DNA of 64,000 nucleotides from Pseudomonas sp. RSB 5.4. Lineage in GTDB: Bacteria > Pseudomonadota > Gammaproteobacteria > Pseudomonadales > Pseudomonadaceae. Numbering within the stretch: position 1 is the first letter of the stretch; every line of letters begins with the position of its first letter. The translations under genes and the position numbers were made by a program. The notes below the pieces were generated by a model that was not told where the DNA came from, ran no database searches, and worked only from the letters and a program-made list of their open reading frames with translations. Positions 24,655 to 33,942 of this stretch are shown one piece after another. The stretch is from NCBI RefSeq assembly GCF_037126175.1, contig NZ_CP146986.1, positions 4,163,001 to 4,227,000 on the forward strand, given 5' to 3'.

Positions 24655-25628
24655 ACGTGCCAACCGCGGAACAGTCCGAAACACCTGAGTCCTGGATGCT
24701 TCGCTTCACGCTTGGCGATTGGGACAACCGCGCTTCGGTGCGTACGAGCCGGCACGACTACCAGTTGCCGGCAGACCTGCAGTTACAACTGCAGACCCGC
24801 TTCTGGTTTCCGCCGGCCTTCCTGCCGTACCTGTCCCACCCGGCCATCGATGCCGCAGGCAGCAGGGTCATGCATCGGCTGGCGGCCAATCACCTGGTGC
24901 ACTTCCTCGACTACACCACGCTGCTTGAACACCGCATCGTCAACCGCGCCGTGGAAACCATCGTCCACGGCGAGTTACCTGCCTACATTCCTTCACGGAT
25001 GAAAACTGCCGCGCTGCAGCTCTATACCGACGAGGGCTATCACGCGCTGTTCTCCCATCGTCTGGCCGAACAGATCGCCGAACTGCATGGTTTCACCGGC
25101 CGACCGCAGGTGCCCCTGCGCATTACCCGCCTGACCGGTCTGATCGCTCGAACACCGGAGAGCAAACGCCCACTGGCGTGGTTTCTGCTCGGTTTCGTCT
25201 CCGAAACCATCATTGCCCGGGAGCTGCTGGATGTTTGCCGGGAGACGCTGGTCACCAGCGTGAGTGACATGTTGCGCGACCACCTCGCTGACGAAGCCCG
25301 GCACAGTCGGTTTTTTTCCGAAGTCTTTCACTACCTTTGGCTGACCCTGAACAGCCGTCAACGCGCCTTCGCAGCCAGAACCTTGCTGGAGACCCTGGCG
25401 ACCTTCTTCGAAGTCGACGAGCAATGGCTGCACCAAAGCCTCCGCCGCGCCGGCATCGGCGAAGGTGCGATCAAGGAAATCCTCGACAGCCTGACCAACG
25501 AACAGGCCAGCCGCCAGCGTGCCAGATCCGGAGCCACGGCTACGCTTGCTGCACTCGAAAGGGCCGGATTCTTCGCGCACCCCAACAACCGCAAACTTTT
25601 CGCCAAGGCAGGACTGATCGATGCTTGA
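24651..25628 (+). CDS. AurF-like diiron N-oxygenase
   Basis: A 325-residue helical protein of the p-aminobenzoate N-oxygenase (AurF) type. All seven expected iron ligands appear at near-AurF spacing: E93 (LLEHRIV), E128 and H131 (DEGYH), E185 (SETII), and H211, E215, H218 (HLADEARH). AurF relatives oxidise an aryl or alkyl amine to hydroxylamine or nitro, or carry out other O2 chemistry. The start overlaps the SagB stop and the end overlaps the exporter start, so all three are translated together. The natural substrate could be the short peptide or a product released from it; that is inference. Confidence 0.82.
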   Translation: MNVPTAEQSETPESWMLRFTLGDWDNRASVRTSRHDYQLPADLQLQLQTRFWFPPAFLPYLSHPAIDAAGSRVMHRLAANHLVHFLDYTTLLEHRIVNRAVETIVHGELPAYIPSRMKTAALQLYTDEGYHALFSHRLAEQIAELHGFTGRPQVPLRITRLTGLIARTPESKRPLAWFLLGFVSETIIARELLDVCRETLVTSVSDMLRDHLADEARHSRFFSEVFHYLWLTLNSRQRAFAARTLLETLATFFEVDEQWLHQSLRRAGIGEGAIKEILDSLTNEQASRQRARSGATATLAALERAGFFAHPNNRKLFAKAGLIDA

Positions 25629-26853
25629 AGGAAGAACGGTGGTAACGACCCGACAACGACGCGGGGCGGTCAGTCTGCTTTTGGCCATGGTGCTGCTGGG
25701 AGTGTTTCCGCTGGACGTCCTGCTGCCGTCGTTCCCGGCGCTGGCCGAACACTTCGCCAGTACCCCGGCCGACATCGCCCTGTCGATCAGCCTGTTCGCG
25801 GTGGGCATCGCCTTTGCCCAACTGCTGATCGGGCCATTGTCCGACGTCATCGGGCGCAAGGGCTTGCTGCTCGCCGGCATGGGGGTCTCGATCCTTGGCG
25901 CCATCGGCTGCGTCATGACCAGTGACTACACACTGTTCATGACCTTTCGCATCGTGCAGGCCATCGGCTGCGGCTGTTTCGTCCTGTCACAGGCGCTGGT
26001 GCAGGACCTGTTCGAAGGCGAACAGCGCGATCGCCTGCGGATCCTGATGGTGACCGCCACCGGAATCTTCATCTCGGTATCGCCGCTGGCCGGGACCTTT
26101 CTGCAGGCGACCCTGGGCTGGCGCGGCAGCTTCTGGCTGTTCATCGCACTGGCGGCTGTGGTGCTGCTCAAAGCCTGGGTGTTTCTGGACAACAGTCGGC
26201 CCGCTGCCAGAGATACACCGATCCATTTTCTCAAGGCTTACCGACGGGTGCTGGGGGACTTCGACTTCGTTGGCTATTGGCTGATATCGGCTTTTGCATT
26301 CGCCTGCCACTTCTCGTTCATTGTCATTTCGCCGTTGATTTTCATGGATCAATTGCAGCTGTCAGCCTATGACTTCTCGCTGATCCTGTTGATCTACGGC
26401 GCGGCGTATGTCGCTGGTGGCATCGTCGCCACGCTGCTGAGCCGGCGCATTTCGCCCGGGCAGCAAATGGTGGTCGGGCTGAGCCTGATCCTGCTGGCGG
26501 GGCTGGTGATGCTGTTCATGGCCAGGCACCTGGCGCTCTCGGCGGCCACGGTGCTGATCCCGATGCTGATCTGCACCGCCGGTACGACCATCGCGCGCCC
26601 TGCTGCCACTTCGCGGGCCATGAGCCTGTTCCCGGAAAATGCCGGCACCTCGGCCTCCGCAGGCAGTACGATCATTTTCATCTGTGGCGGCCTGATCAGC
26701 GCCCTGATCAGCCTGAGCCCAAGCAACCTGCAAGCCACGCTCGGCTACTGTTTTGTCCTGCTCAGCTGCATCGCACTGGCGTTGAACAAGCGGATCAGCC
26801 ACCGCGCCAGAGTCATCGAAACCAGCGCCATCACGCCCTCTGGCAGCGATTGA
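25621..26853 (+). CDS. MFS exporter, Bcr/CflA type
   Basis: A 410-residue transporter with twelve predicted membrane segments. The start overlaps the diiron gene by eight bases (ATGCTTGA). Family marks include the loop 2-3 motif GPLSDVIGRKGLLLAG (GxLaDrxGrr) and the Bcr/CflA-like FPLDVLLPSFPALAEHF N-terminal segment, followed by RIVQAIGCGCFVLSQALVQD. Its place as the last gene of the coupled cassette suggests that it exports the matured product or confers self-resistance. Drug:H+ antiport is the family's known role; the cargo is inferred. Confidence 0.87.
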   Translation: MLEGRTVVTTRQRRGAVSLLLAMVLLGVFPLDVLLPSFPALAEHFASTPADIALSISLFAVGIAFAQLLIGPLSDVIGRKGLLLAGMGVSILGAIGCVMTSDYTLFMTFRIVQAIGCGCFVLSQALVQDLFEGEQRDRLRILMVTATGIFISVSPLAGTFLQATLGWRGSFWLFIALAAVVLLKAWVFLDNSRPAARDTPIHFLKAYRRVLGDFDFVGYWLISAFAFACHFSFIVISPLIFMDQLQLSAYDFSLILLIYGAAYVAGGIVATLLSRRISPGQQMVVGLSLILLAGLVMLFMARHLALSAATVLIPMLICTAGTTIARPAATSRAMSLFPENAGTSASAGSTIIFICGGLISALISLSPSNLQATLGYCFVLLSCIALALNKRISHRARVIETSAITPSGSD

Positions 26854-27110
26854 GCCTGCCGGTCGTCATGCCACACTCACCGTCAGCACTGGAACAACGC
26901 TTTGCGCCATTCCCTCCAGACGCCAGCGGTGTAGAATCGGCTGATTCATCGCCATTCATCCCCCGGCGGGTTTATGAGCTCAGGCTGAGGCAAGCGGCGA
27001 TCCCGCAAAGTCATCGGCAACATCCAGGACACACGGCCATTTCTGAGTGTTCCAGACGTCAATAGAAGCTCACTCCCTTTTGATACCTGATTAGCCGCCC
27101 GGAGTGCTCC

Positions 27111-28952
27111 ATGCCAGATTACCGCTCGAAAACATCCACCCACGGCCGCAACATGGCCGGCGCCCGCGCACTGTGGCGCGCCACCGGGATGAAAGATGAC
27201 GACTTCAAGAAGCCGATCATCGCCATTGCCAACTCCTTCACCCAGTTCGTGCCGGGCCACGTGCACCTCAAGGACCTCGGTCAACTGGTTGCCCGGGAAA
27301 TCGAACGCGCCGGTGGCGTCGCGAAAGAATTCAACACCATCGCCGTGGATGACGGCATCGCCATGGGTCACGACGGCATGCTGTATTCGCTGCCGAGCCG
27401 CGAGATCATCGCCGACTCCGTCGAGTACATGGTCAACGCCCACTGCGCCGACGCCATCGTCTGCATCTCCAACTGCGACAAGATCACCCCGGGCATGCTG
27501 ATGGCCGCCCTGCGCCTGAACATTCCGGTGATCTTCGTTTCCGGCGGCCCGATGGAAGCCGGCAAGACCAAACTCGCTGCCCACGGTCTCGACCTCGTCG
27601 ACGCCATGGTGATCGCCGCCGACTCCAGCGCTTCTGACGAGAAGGTTGCCGAGTACGAGCGCAGCGCCTGCCCGACCTGCGGTTCGTGCTCCGGCATGTT
27701 CACCGCCAACTCGATGAACTGCCTGACCGAAGCCCTCGGTCTCGCACTGCCGGGCAACGGTTCGACCCTCGCGACCCACAGCGACCGCGAACAACTGTTC
27801 CTGCAGGCTGGTCGTACCATCGTCGAGCTGTGCAAGCGTTACTACGGCGAGAACGACGAGTCGGTGCTGCCGCGCAACATCGCCAACTTCAAGGCGTTCG
27901 AGAACGCGATGATGCTCGACATCGCCATGGGCGGTTCGACCAACACCATACTGCACCTGCTGGCGGCCGCCCAGGAAGCCGAGATCGATTTCGATCTGCG
28001 CGACATCGACCGTCTCTCGCGCAGCGTGCCGCAACTGTGCAAAGTGGCGCCGAACATCCAGAAGTACCACATGGAAGACGTGCACCGTGCCGGGGGCATC
28101 TTCAGCATTCTCGGCTCTCTGGCCCGTGGTGGCCTGCTGCACACCGACCTGCCGACCGTACACAGTCGCAGCATGGAAGAAGCCATCGCCAAGTGGGACA
28201 TCACCCAGACCACCGACGAAGCCGTGCACCACTTCTTCAAGGCCGGCCCGGCGGGCATCCCGACTCAGACTGCGTTCAGCCAGTCGACCCGTTGGGAAAC
28301 CCTGGATGACGACCGTGAAAACGGCTGCATCCGCAGCTTTGAACACGCCTACTCGAAAGAAGGCGGCCTGGCCGTGCTGTACGGCAACATCGCCCTCGAC
28401 GGCTGCGTGGTGAAGACCGCCGGCGTTGACGAGTCGATCCACGTCTTCGAAGGCAACGCGAAAATCTTCGAAAGCCAGGACAGCGCGGTGCGCGGCATCC
28501 TTGCCGACGAAGTGAAGGAAGGCGACATCGTCATCATTCGCTACGAAGGTCCGAAAGGTGGCCCGGGCATGCAGGAAATGCTCTACCCGACCTCGTACCT
28601 GAAGTCCAAAGGTCTGGGCAAAGCCTGTGCGCTGCTCACCGACGGTCGTTTCTCTGGCGGTACTTCCGGCCTGTCGATCGGCCACGCTTCGCCAGAGGCT
28701 GCGGCCGGTGGCGCGATCGGTCTGGTGCAGGACGGCGACAAAGTGCTGATCGACATCCCTAACCGCTCGATCAACCTGCTGGTCAGCGATGAAGAACTGG
28801 CTGCGCGCCGGGTCGAGCAGGACAAGAAAGGCTGGAAACCGGTCGAGCAGCGTCCACGTAAAGTGACCACCGCCCTGAAGGCCTACGCCCTGCTGGCGAC
28901 CAGCGCCGACAAGGGTGCGGTGCGCAACAAGGCGATGCTCGACGGGCTGTAA
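27111..28952 (+). CDS. ilvD: Dihydroxy-acid dehydratase IlvD
   Basis: Branched-chain amino acid enzyme that dehydrates 2,3-dihydroxy-3-methylvalerate and -isovalerate. At 613 residues it has the long bacterial form with a [4Fe-4S] cluster. Cysteine motifs are [12 protein letters not shown] (~residues 119-130) and [20 protein letters not shown] (~190-210), and the C-terminal signature is [26 protein letters not shown] lies upstream of the ATG. The ~257-bp gap before it holds no other gene. A terminator follows. Confidence 0.97.
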   Translation: MPDYRSKTSTHGRNMAGARALWRATGMKDDDFKKPIIAIANSFTQFVPGHVHLKDLGQLVAREIERAGGVAKEFNTIAVDDGIAMGHDGMLYSLPSREIIADSVEYMVNAHCADAIVCISNCDKITPGMLMAALRLNIPVIFVSGGPMEAGKTKLAAHGLDLVDAMVIAADSSASDEKVAEYERSACPTCGSCSGMFTANSMNCLTEALGLALPGNGSTLATHSDREQLFLQAGRTIVELCKRYYGENDESVLPRNIANFKAFENAMMLDIAMGGSTNTILHLLAAAQEAEIDFDLRDIDRLSRSVPQLCKVAPNIQKYHMEDVHRAGGIFSILGSLARGGLLHTDLPTVHSRSMEEAIAKWDITQTTDEAVHHFFKAGPAGIPTQTAFSQSTRWETLDDDRENGCIRSFEHAYSKEGGLAVLYGNIALDGCVVKTAGVDESIHVFEGNAKIFESQDSAVRGILADEVKEGDIVIIRYEGPKGGPGMQEMLYPTSYLKSKGLGKACALLTDGRFSGGTSGLSIGHASPEAAAGGAIGLVQDGDKVLIDIPNRSINLLVSDEELAARRVEQDKKGWKPVEQRPRKVTTALKAYALLATSADKGAVRNKAMLDGL

Positions 28953-28967
28953 GTTTTAGCCGCCGAA

Positions 28968-29001
28968 TAAAAATGCCCCGCCAAGTGCGGGGCATTTTTT
29001 T
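28968..29001 (+). terminator. Intrinsic terminator of ilvD
   Basis: AAAATGCCCCG and CGGGGCATTTT pair over 11 bases around CCAAGTG, followed by a run of T (TTTTTTT). Confidence 0.93.
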
Positions 29002-29038
29002 GCCCGACCAAAATATCCCAGACACAGAAGATCAAAAC

Positions 29039-29128
29039 GGTGGGAGCGGGCTTGCTCGCGAAAGCGGTCTACCGGTCAAAAAACCTCTCGCCTGACACTC
29101 CCTCTTCGCGAGCAAGCCCGCTCCCACA
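29039..29128. repeat. REP doublet, GTGGGAGCGGGCTTGCTCGCGAA family
   Basis: Inverted pair, GGTGGGAGCGGGCTTGCTCG on the left and TTCGCGAGCAAGCCCGCTCC on the right, in the convergent gap between ilvD and pchP. Confidence 0.86.
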
Positions 29129-29177
29129 GGGGACTGTCAGTGATTCTGGAATCTGCGCTCCAACACAGAACTGGGTC

Positions 29178-30233
29178 TTACTGAATTTCTTCTGGCTTCA
29201 CGATCACCCAGTTCTTGTCCGCCGTCACCGGCAACCCTTCCTTGGCCTGCGCTGCCGCGTTCTTGGTCATCATGCCGTTGAGCTGGGTCATGTATTTGTC
29301 TTTGCGGTTGACCCACAAGTGGATGCCGCCCTTGGCCACGTCAACACTGTGGAACAACATGTAACCGTCGCTGGTCGGAGTATCGCCGCCCACCAGTACC
29401 GGTTTTTTCCACTCGTCGATGTAGGTCAGGATCGCCGCGTGCTTGCCGGCCATCCAGGTCGCCGGGGTCCACAGGTACGGGGTCAGTTCGAGGCCGAGGT
29501 TGGCTTTCTCGTCATATTTGCCGGCGGTGATCTGTTTGCGCGCGGTGGTCAGCTCGCCGGTTTCGCGGTTCTTCAGCAATGTGCTCACGCCGATCACGTT
29601 CTGAGGTTTGACGTTGTAGCCGTACTTCGGATCAGCCGCGACCATGCGCACCAGCTCTTCGGAGGCGGCGGTCATCACGTAGACCTCAATGCCGTTCTCC
29701 ATCAGTTTGTTGTACAGCTCGGCCTGACCGGTAAAGACTTTGGGTGGCTGCACCTCAAGGTTCTTCACCACGTCACCGTCGTAATAAGTGGTCGGCACCG
29801 GTTTGCCCGAGGCCATCAGCTCATCGACGTAGCCTTTGAGTTCCTTGAGGGTAAAGCCAGAGAACACCTGCGCCACCCATGGGTAGCAGACCATGTCGTC
29901 GACTTCGCACAGGCGATAGTAATAGCTGAACAGGCTTTCCTTATGGTCAGCGGTGTCCTTGAACGGCATCAGTTTCAGGGAGGGATCAAGCGTCTCGCGG
30001 GTGATCAGCCCCTTGTTTTCCATGAACGGCAACAAGGACTCTTCGAGGTCATAGCGGTAACTGGTGTTGTCCATGTCGAACACCGCGTAGTTACCCTTGT
30101 TGGCGTTGGCCGCGATCATCGCGTCCAGTGCCTTGGCCTGATCCGCCGGCCAGTGCTTCAGATCGGTGGCGAATGCGTGAGCGGCCAAGCCCAGTCCAAG
30201 AACCACAGCGAGCATTTTCGGTGCGAACTTCAT
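29178..30233 (-). CDS. pchP: Phosphorylcholine phosphatase PchP
   Basis: Periplasmic HAD-superfamily phosphatase (351 residues) that releases choline and phosphate from phosphorylcholine, downstream of phospholipase C action. The signal peptide MKFAPKMLAVVLGLGLAAHA leads to motif I VFDMDNTSYRYD (nucleophile D53, acid/base D55). MTAASEELVRMVA supplies motif II, and VGGDTPTSDGYML near the C terminus supplies motif IV. The whole sequence matches PchP of P. aeruginosa (from memory), which lies elsewhere on that chromosome next to a choline transporter. Here it stands alone, converging on ilvD. Confidence 0.9.
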   Translation of the reverse strand: MKFAPKMLAVVLGLGLAAHAFATDLKHWPADQAKALDAMIAANANKGNYAVFDMDNTSYRYDLEESLLPFMENKGLITRETLDPSLKLMPFKDTADHKESLFSYYYRLCEVDDMVCYPWVAQVFSGFTLKELKGYVDELMASGKPVPTTYYDGDVVKNLEVQPPKVFTGQAELYNKLMENGIEVYVMTAASEELVRMVAADPKYGYNVKPQNVIGVSTLLKNRETGELTTARKQITAGKYDEKANLGLELTPYLWTPATWMAGKHAAILTYIDEWKKPVLVGGDTPTSDGYMLFHSVDVAKGGIHLWVNRKDKYMTQLNGMMTKNAAAQAKEGLPVTADKNWVIVKPEEIQ

Positions 30234-30474
30234 CGGCGTTTTCTCCCTGACTGAAAGACATCGACGCTAACAAATAAGTGTGACAGTCCTCGTCTGTCAG
30301 CGACCGCTTACGTCTCCTCAACGCCAGTTGCATTGCCGAGAGCGACAGGCGCTTATTCCAAAAACGACGGACGACCTGCGATTTCGGTATTAATTCATTG
30401 GAAATCAAACTGTTAGGCTTGCCGGTTCGCAGTTGCCCAAGAAGGTGACTGGCACAAGTCTTATCGGAGTCTTC

Positions 30475-31866
30475 ATGAATCTGCCGCTGATCCTCAATCT
30501 GCTGGTGTTCCTCGCCCTGCTCTTCGGTCTGGCGCAAACTCGCCACACGACGTGGAGCCTGGCGAAAAAAGTCCTGCTCGCGCTGGTGCTCGGCGTGGTA
30601 TTTGGTGTTGCCCTGCACACCGTTTACGGTGGCGGCAACCCGGTGCTGAAAGCCTCGATCGGCTGGTTCGATCTGGTTGGCAACGGTTACGTGCAGTTAC
30701 TGCAAATGATCGTGATCCCGCTGGTGTTCGCCTCGATCCTCAGCGCGGTGGCACGGCTGCACAACGCCTCGTCGCTGGGCAAGATCAGCTTCCTGACCAT
30801 CGGCACGCTGCTGTTCACCACCGCGATTGCGGCGCTGATTGGTATCGGTCTGACCAACCTGTTCGGCCTCACCGCCGAAGGTCTGGTCGCCGGCACTCAG
30901 GAAATGGCCCGTCTGCAAACCATTCAGACCGACTACGCCGGCAAGGTTGCCGACCTGAATGTGCCGCAGCTGCTGCTGTCGTTCATTCCGCAGAACCCGT
31001 TCGCCGACCTGGCCCGGGCCAAGCCGACCTCGATCATCAGCGTGGTGATCTTCGCCGCGTTCCTCGGGGTCGCGGCGCTGCAACTGCTCAAGGATGATGT
31101 CGAGAAAGGTCAGAACGTGATCAACGCCATCGACACCCTGCAAGCCTGGGTGATGCGTCTGGTGCGTCTGGTGATGAAGCTGACCCCGTACGGCGTGCTG
31201 GCGCTGATGACCAAAGTGGTCGCCGGTTCCAACCTGCAGGACATCATCAAGCTCGGCAGTTTCGTGGTGGTCTCGTACCTCGGTCTGGGTCTGATGTTCG
31301 TGGTGCATGGCCTGCTGGTGTCGGCGGCCGGGATCAACCCGCTGCGGTTCTTCCGCAAGATCTGGCCGGTGCTGACGTTCGCGTTCACCAGCCGCTCCAG
31401 CGCGGCGAGCATTCCGCTGAGCATCGAAGCGCAGACCCGTCGTCTGGGCATTCCGCAATCGATCGCCAGTTTTGCCGCTTCGTTCGGTGCGACCATCGGC
31501 CAGAACGGTTGCGCCGGTCTGTACCCGGCGATGTTGGCGGTGATGGTTGCGCCAACCGTCGGCATCAACCCGCTGGATCCGCTGTGGATCGCGACGCTGG
31601 TGGCGATTGTGACTTTGAGTTCGGCCGGTGTGGCCGGGGTCGGTGGCGGCGCGACATTCGCGGCGCTGATCGTGCTGCCGGCGATGGGCTTGCCGGTGTC
31701 GCTGGTGGCGCTGCTGATTTCGGTGGAGCCGCTGATCGACATGGGTCGTACGGCGTTGAACGTGAGTGGTTCGATCACGGCCGGTGCGATTACCAGCCAA
31801 GTGATGCAGCAGACCGATAAAGCACTGCTGGATGCGGATGAGCATGCGGAGCTGGCTCAGGCTTAA
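30475..31866 (+). CDS. tcyP: L-cystine:cation symporter, TcyP/YdjN type
   Basis: A 463-residue dicarboxylate/amino acid:cation symporter (DAACS fold) with about eight membrane segments and two hairpins. The serine-rich hairpin reads [14 protein letters not shown], and the second conserved region [21 protein letters not shown] is of the TcyP/YdjN type rather than the glutamate (GltP) type. It imports cystine for sulfur supply. ATG at 30475 has CGGAG seven bases upstream. A 241-bp gap, apparently gene-free, separates it from the divergent pchP. Confidence 0.87.
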   Translation: MNLPLILNLLVFLALLFGLAQTRHTTWSLAKKVLLALVLGVVFGVALHTVYGGGNPVLKASIGWFDLVGNGYVQLLQMIVIPLVFASILSAVARLHNASSLGKISFLTIGTLLFTTAIAALIGIGLTNLFGLTAEGLVAGTQEMARLQTIQTDYAGKVADLNVPQLLLSFIPQNPFADLARAKPTSIISVVIFAAFLGVAALQLLKDDVEKGQNVINAIDTLQAWVMRLVRLVMKLTPYGVLALMTKVVAGSNLQDIIKLGSFVVVSYLGLGLMFVVHGLLVSAAGINPLRFFRKIWPVLTFAFTSRSSAASIPLSIEAQTRRLGIPQSIASFAASFGATIGQNGCAGLYPAMLAVMVAPTVGINPLDPLWIATLVAIVTLSSAGVAGVGGGATFAALIVLPAMGLPVSLVALLISVEPLIDMGRTALNVSGSITAGAITSQVMQQTDKALLDADEHAELAQA

Positions 31867-31890
31867 ATTCTTCTTTGCCTGACCTGCCCT

Positions 31891-31967
31891 CTTCGCGAGC
31901 AAGCCCGCTCCCACATTGGATCTGTGATCGACACAAATCCAATGTGGGAGCGGGCTTGCTCGCGAAG
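31891..31967. repeat. REP doublet, opposite orientation
   Basis: CTTCGCGAGCAAGCCCGCTC then the reverse copy ~30 bp later, in the convergent gap between the symporter and folA; the right copy ends four bases before the folA stop. Confidence 0.87.
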
Positions 31968-31970
31968 CTC

Positions 31971-32483
31971 TTAAGCCTTTTCCCAGACCTCGAAGTTGTA
32001 AGCGGGCTTGTCGCCCTCAGCCGGATTCGGCACATTCGACACCAGTGTCCACTGGTTCGGATCGAACTCCGGAAACCACGCATCGCCCTCCGGACTCAGC
32101 GCCACTCGGGTCAGATACAGACGATCCGCCTGCGCCAGCCCTTGCGCATACAACTGCGCGCCGCCAATCAGCATCAACTCATCGACACCCTGCGCTTTCG
32201 CCCATTCCTCGGCGCGCACCACCGCGGCTTCCAGCGACGGATAAACCTCCGCGCCTTCCAGCACCAGATCTGCCTGACGGCTGACCACGATGTTCAAGCG
32301 GCCCGGCAGAGGACGGCCGAGGGAATCCCAGGTCTTGCGGCCCATGATGATCGGCTTGCCGAGGGTCGTGGCCTTGAAGTATTTGAAGTCCCCCGGCAGG
32401 TGCCAGGGCATGCTGTTGTCGACGCCGATCACACGGTTTTCACCGAGGGCTGCGATCAGGCTGAGGGGGAGTGATTTAGTCAT
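31971..32483 (-). CDS. folA: Dihydrofolate reductase FolA
   Basis: NADPH-dependent reductase of dihydrofolate to tetrahydrofolate, 170 residues. Motifs: LSLIAALGENRVIGVDNSMP, then WHLPGDFKYFKATTLGKPII with the catalytic aspartate, MGRKTWDSLGRPLPGR for NADPH binding, and MLIGGAQLYAQGL. The start at 32483 begins directly at MTKSLPLS; an upstream extension would overlap the divergent membrane-protein gene. The chromosomal trimethoprim-target type is expected. It serves thyA, which lies 13 kb away. Confidence 0.96.
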   Translation of the reverse strand: MTKSLPLSLIAALGENRVIGVDNSMPWHLPGDFKYFKATTLGKPIIMGRKTWDSLGRPLPGRLNIVVSRQADLVLEGAEVYPSLEAAVVRAEEWAKAQGVDELMLIGGAQLYAQGLAQADRLYLTRVALSPEGDAWFPEFDPNQWTLVSNVPNPAEGDKPAYNFEVWEKA

Positions 32484-32568
32484 GTCGGCGAGGATACCAG
32501 AGCCTCGCTTGACCCGATAAGCGCCACAGCGGTTATGCTCACTGCTCAATCGAGCAACGGAATGGCGC

Positions 32569-33942
32569 GTGACTGAACTGACTCCACTGCAAAACCTCTG
32601 GCTGACGGAAACCATCCGCCTGCGCGAAGAACACGCAGGTCCCCTGGAGGATCTGGAAGCCAATCGACTGGCCCGCGCGGCCGGCGGCGATCTGCCGGGC
32701 CGTATTCAGCGCCGCGCCGTGTGGCTGGCCGAGCGTGACGGGCTGAGCGCAGCACTCAAGCACTGGCTGCAAGGCGCGCGTCTGGCGCTGGTGCTGTTGG
32801 TGATTTTCGCGCTGCTGAGCGGCGCCGGTCTGGCCTTCGCCGCGCTGAGCCAGACGCCGGTCAATGTGTTCTGGGCCCTGGGCAGCCTGCTCGGGCTGAA
32901 CCTGATTCTGCTGCTGAGCTGGGCGCTGGGGCTGATCTTTGCCGGTGAACACGGCGCCACCCTCGGGCGCTTGTGGCTGTGGCTCAGCGAAAAACTCGCC
33001 CGCGATGCCAAAGCCGCGCAACTGGCGCCGGCCCTGCTGCTGATGTTGCAGCGCAGGAAACTCAATCGCTGGGCGCTCGGCACTTTGGTCAATGGCCTGT
33101 GGTTGCTGGCGATGCTCAGCGCGCTGCTGTTGCTGCTGACACTGATGGCGACCCGGCGCTACGGTTTCGTCTGGGAAACCACCATTCTCGGGGCCGACAC
33201 TTTCATCAACATGACCCAGGCCCTCGGCGCGCTGCCGGCGCTGCTCGGTTTCAACGTGCCGACCGTGGAAATGATCCGCGCCAGTGGCGGCGCAGCGCTG
33301 GACATCGAAAGCGCGCGACAGGCCTGGGCGACCTGGCTGGTCGGCGTGCTGGTGGTCTACGGCGTGCTGCCGCGCCTGCTGCTGGCGCTGTTGTGTTTCT
33401 GGCGCTGGAGTCGCGGCAAAGCCGCGCTGACCCTGGACCTGAACCTGCCCGGTTACGCCCAGTTGCGTGAGCGACTGATGCCGACCAGCGAACGCCTCGG
33501 CATCAACGACGCCGCGCCTGCGCAGTTGCATCGCGTTGAAAGCAGCGTCAGCGAGCACGCCAGCGACGGCGCTTTGCTGGTGGCCATCGAACTCGACGAT
33601 CAGCGCCCGTGGCCACCGGCCCTGGCGAAAACCGTGAGCAACGCCGGAATCCTCGACAGCCGCGAATCGCGGCACAAACTGCTCGAACAGCTCAGCCGTT
33701 TCCCCCCGGCGCGCCTGCTGATCGCCTGCGACCCGCGACGCTCGCCGGATCGCGGCAGCCTCGCGCTGATCGCCGAACTGGCGCGCAACGCCAGCGCCAC
33801 CCGGGTCTGGCTGCTGCAAGCACCGCCCGGCGAAGCGCTGGACAGTGCCCGCCTCGGCGACTGGCACGTCGCGCTGCAACAACTGGAGTTGCCGTTCGCC
33901 GATTGCGCACCGATGAACTGGCTGGAGAGCGGTCATGACTGA
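32569..33942 (+). CDS. DUF2868 membrane protein
   Basis: A 457-residue protein with four predicted membrane segments (~residues 66-88, ~97-120, ~175-198, ~260-285) and a C-terminal soluble part. The N terminus LQNLWLTETIRLREEHAGPL and the region TRRYGFVWETTILGADTF match DUF2868. It starts with GTG at 32569; the nearby ATG at 32562 is out of frame and stops at once. Its last eight bases overlap the DUF3482 GTPase gene, a pairing that is widespread in proteobacteria. No function has been established for the pair to my knowledge. Confidence 0.82.
   Translation: MTELTPLQNLWLTETIRLREEHAGPLEDLEANRLARAAGGDLPGRIQRRAVWLAERDGLSAALKHWLQGARLALVLLVIFALLSGAGLAFAALSQTPVNVFWALGSLLGLNLILLLSWALGLIFAGEHGATLGRLWLWLSEKLARDAKAAQLAPALLLMLQRRKLNRWALGTLVNGLWLLAMLSALLLLLTLMATRRYGFVWETTILGADTFINMTQALGALPALLGFNVPTVEMIRASGGAALDIESARQAWATWLVGVLVVYGVLPRLLLALLCFWRWSRGKAALTLDLNLPGYAQLRERLMPTSERLGINDAAPAQLHRVESSVSEHASDGALLVAIELDDQRPWPPALAKTVSNAGILDSRESRHKLLEQLSRFPPARLLIACDPRRSPDRGSLALIAELARNASATRVWLLQAPPGEALDSARLGDWHVALQQLELPFADCAPMNWLESGHD

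Noticed and set aside
26854..27065. Small open frame between the MFS gene and ilvD
   Set aside because: Starts with a non-ATG codon, lacks a ribosome binding site, and overlaps the ilvD promoter region.
26946..28685. Minus-strand open frame of ~580 codons opposite ilvD
   Set aside because: Composition is a mirror of ilvD codons; no motif or start context.
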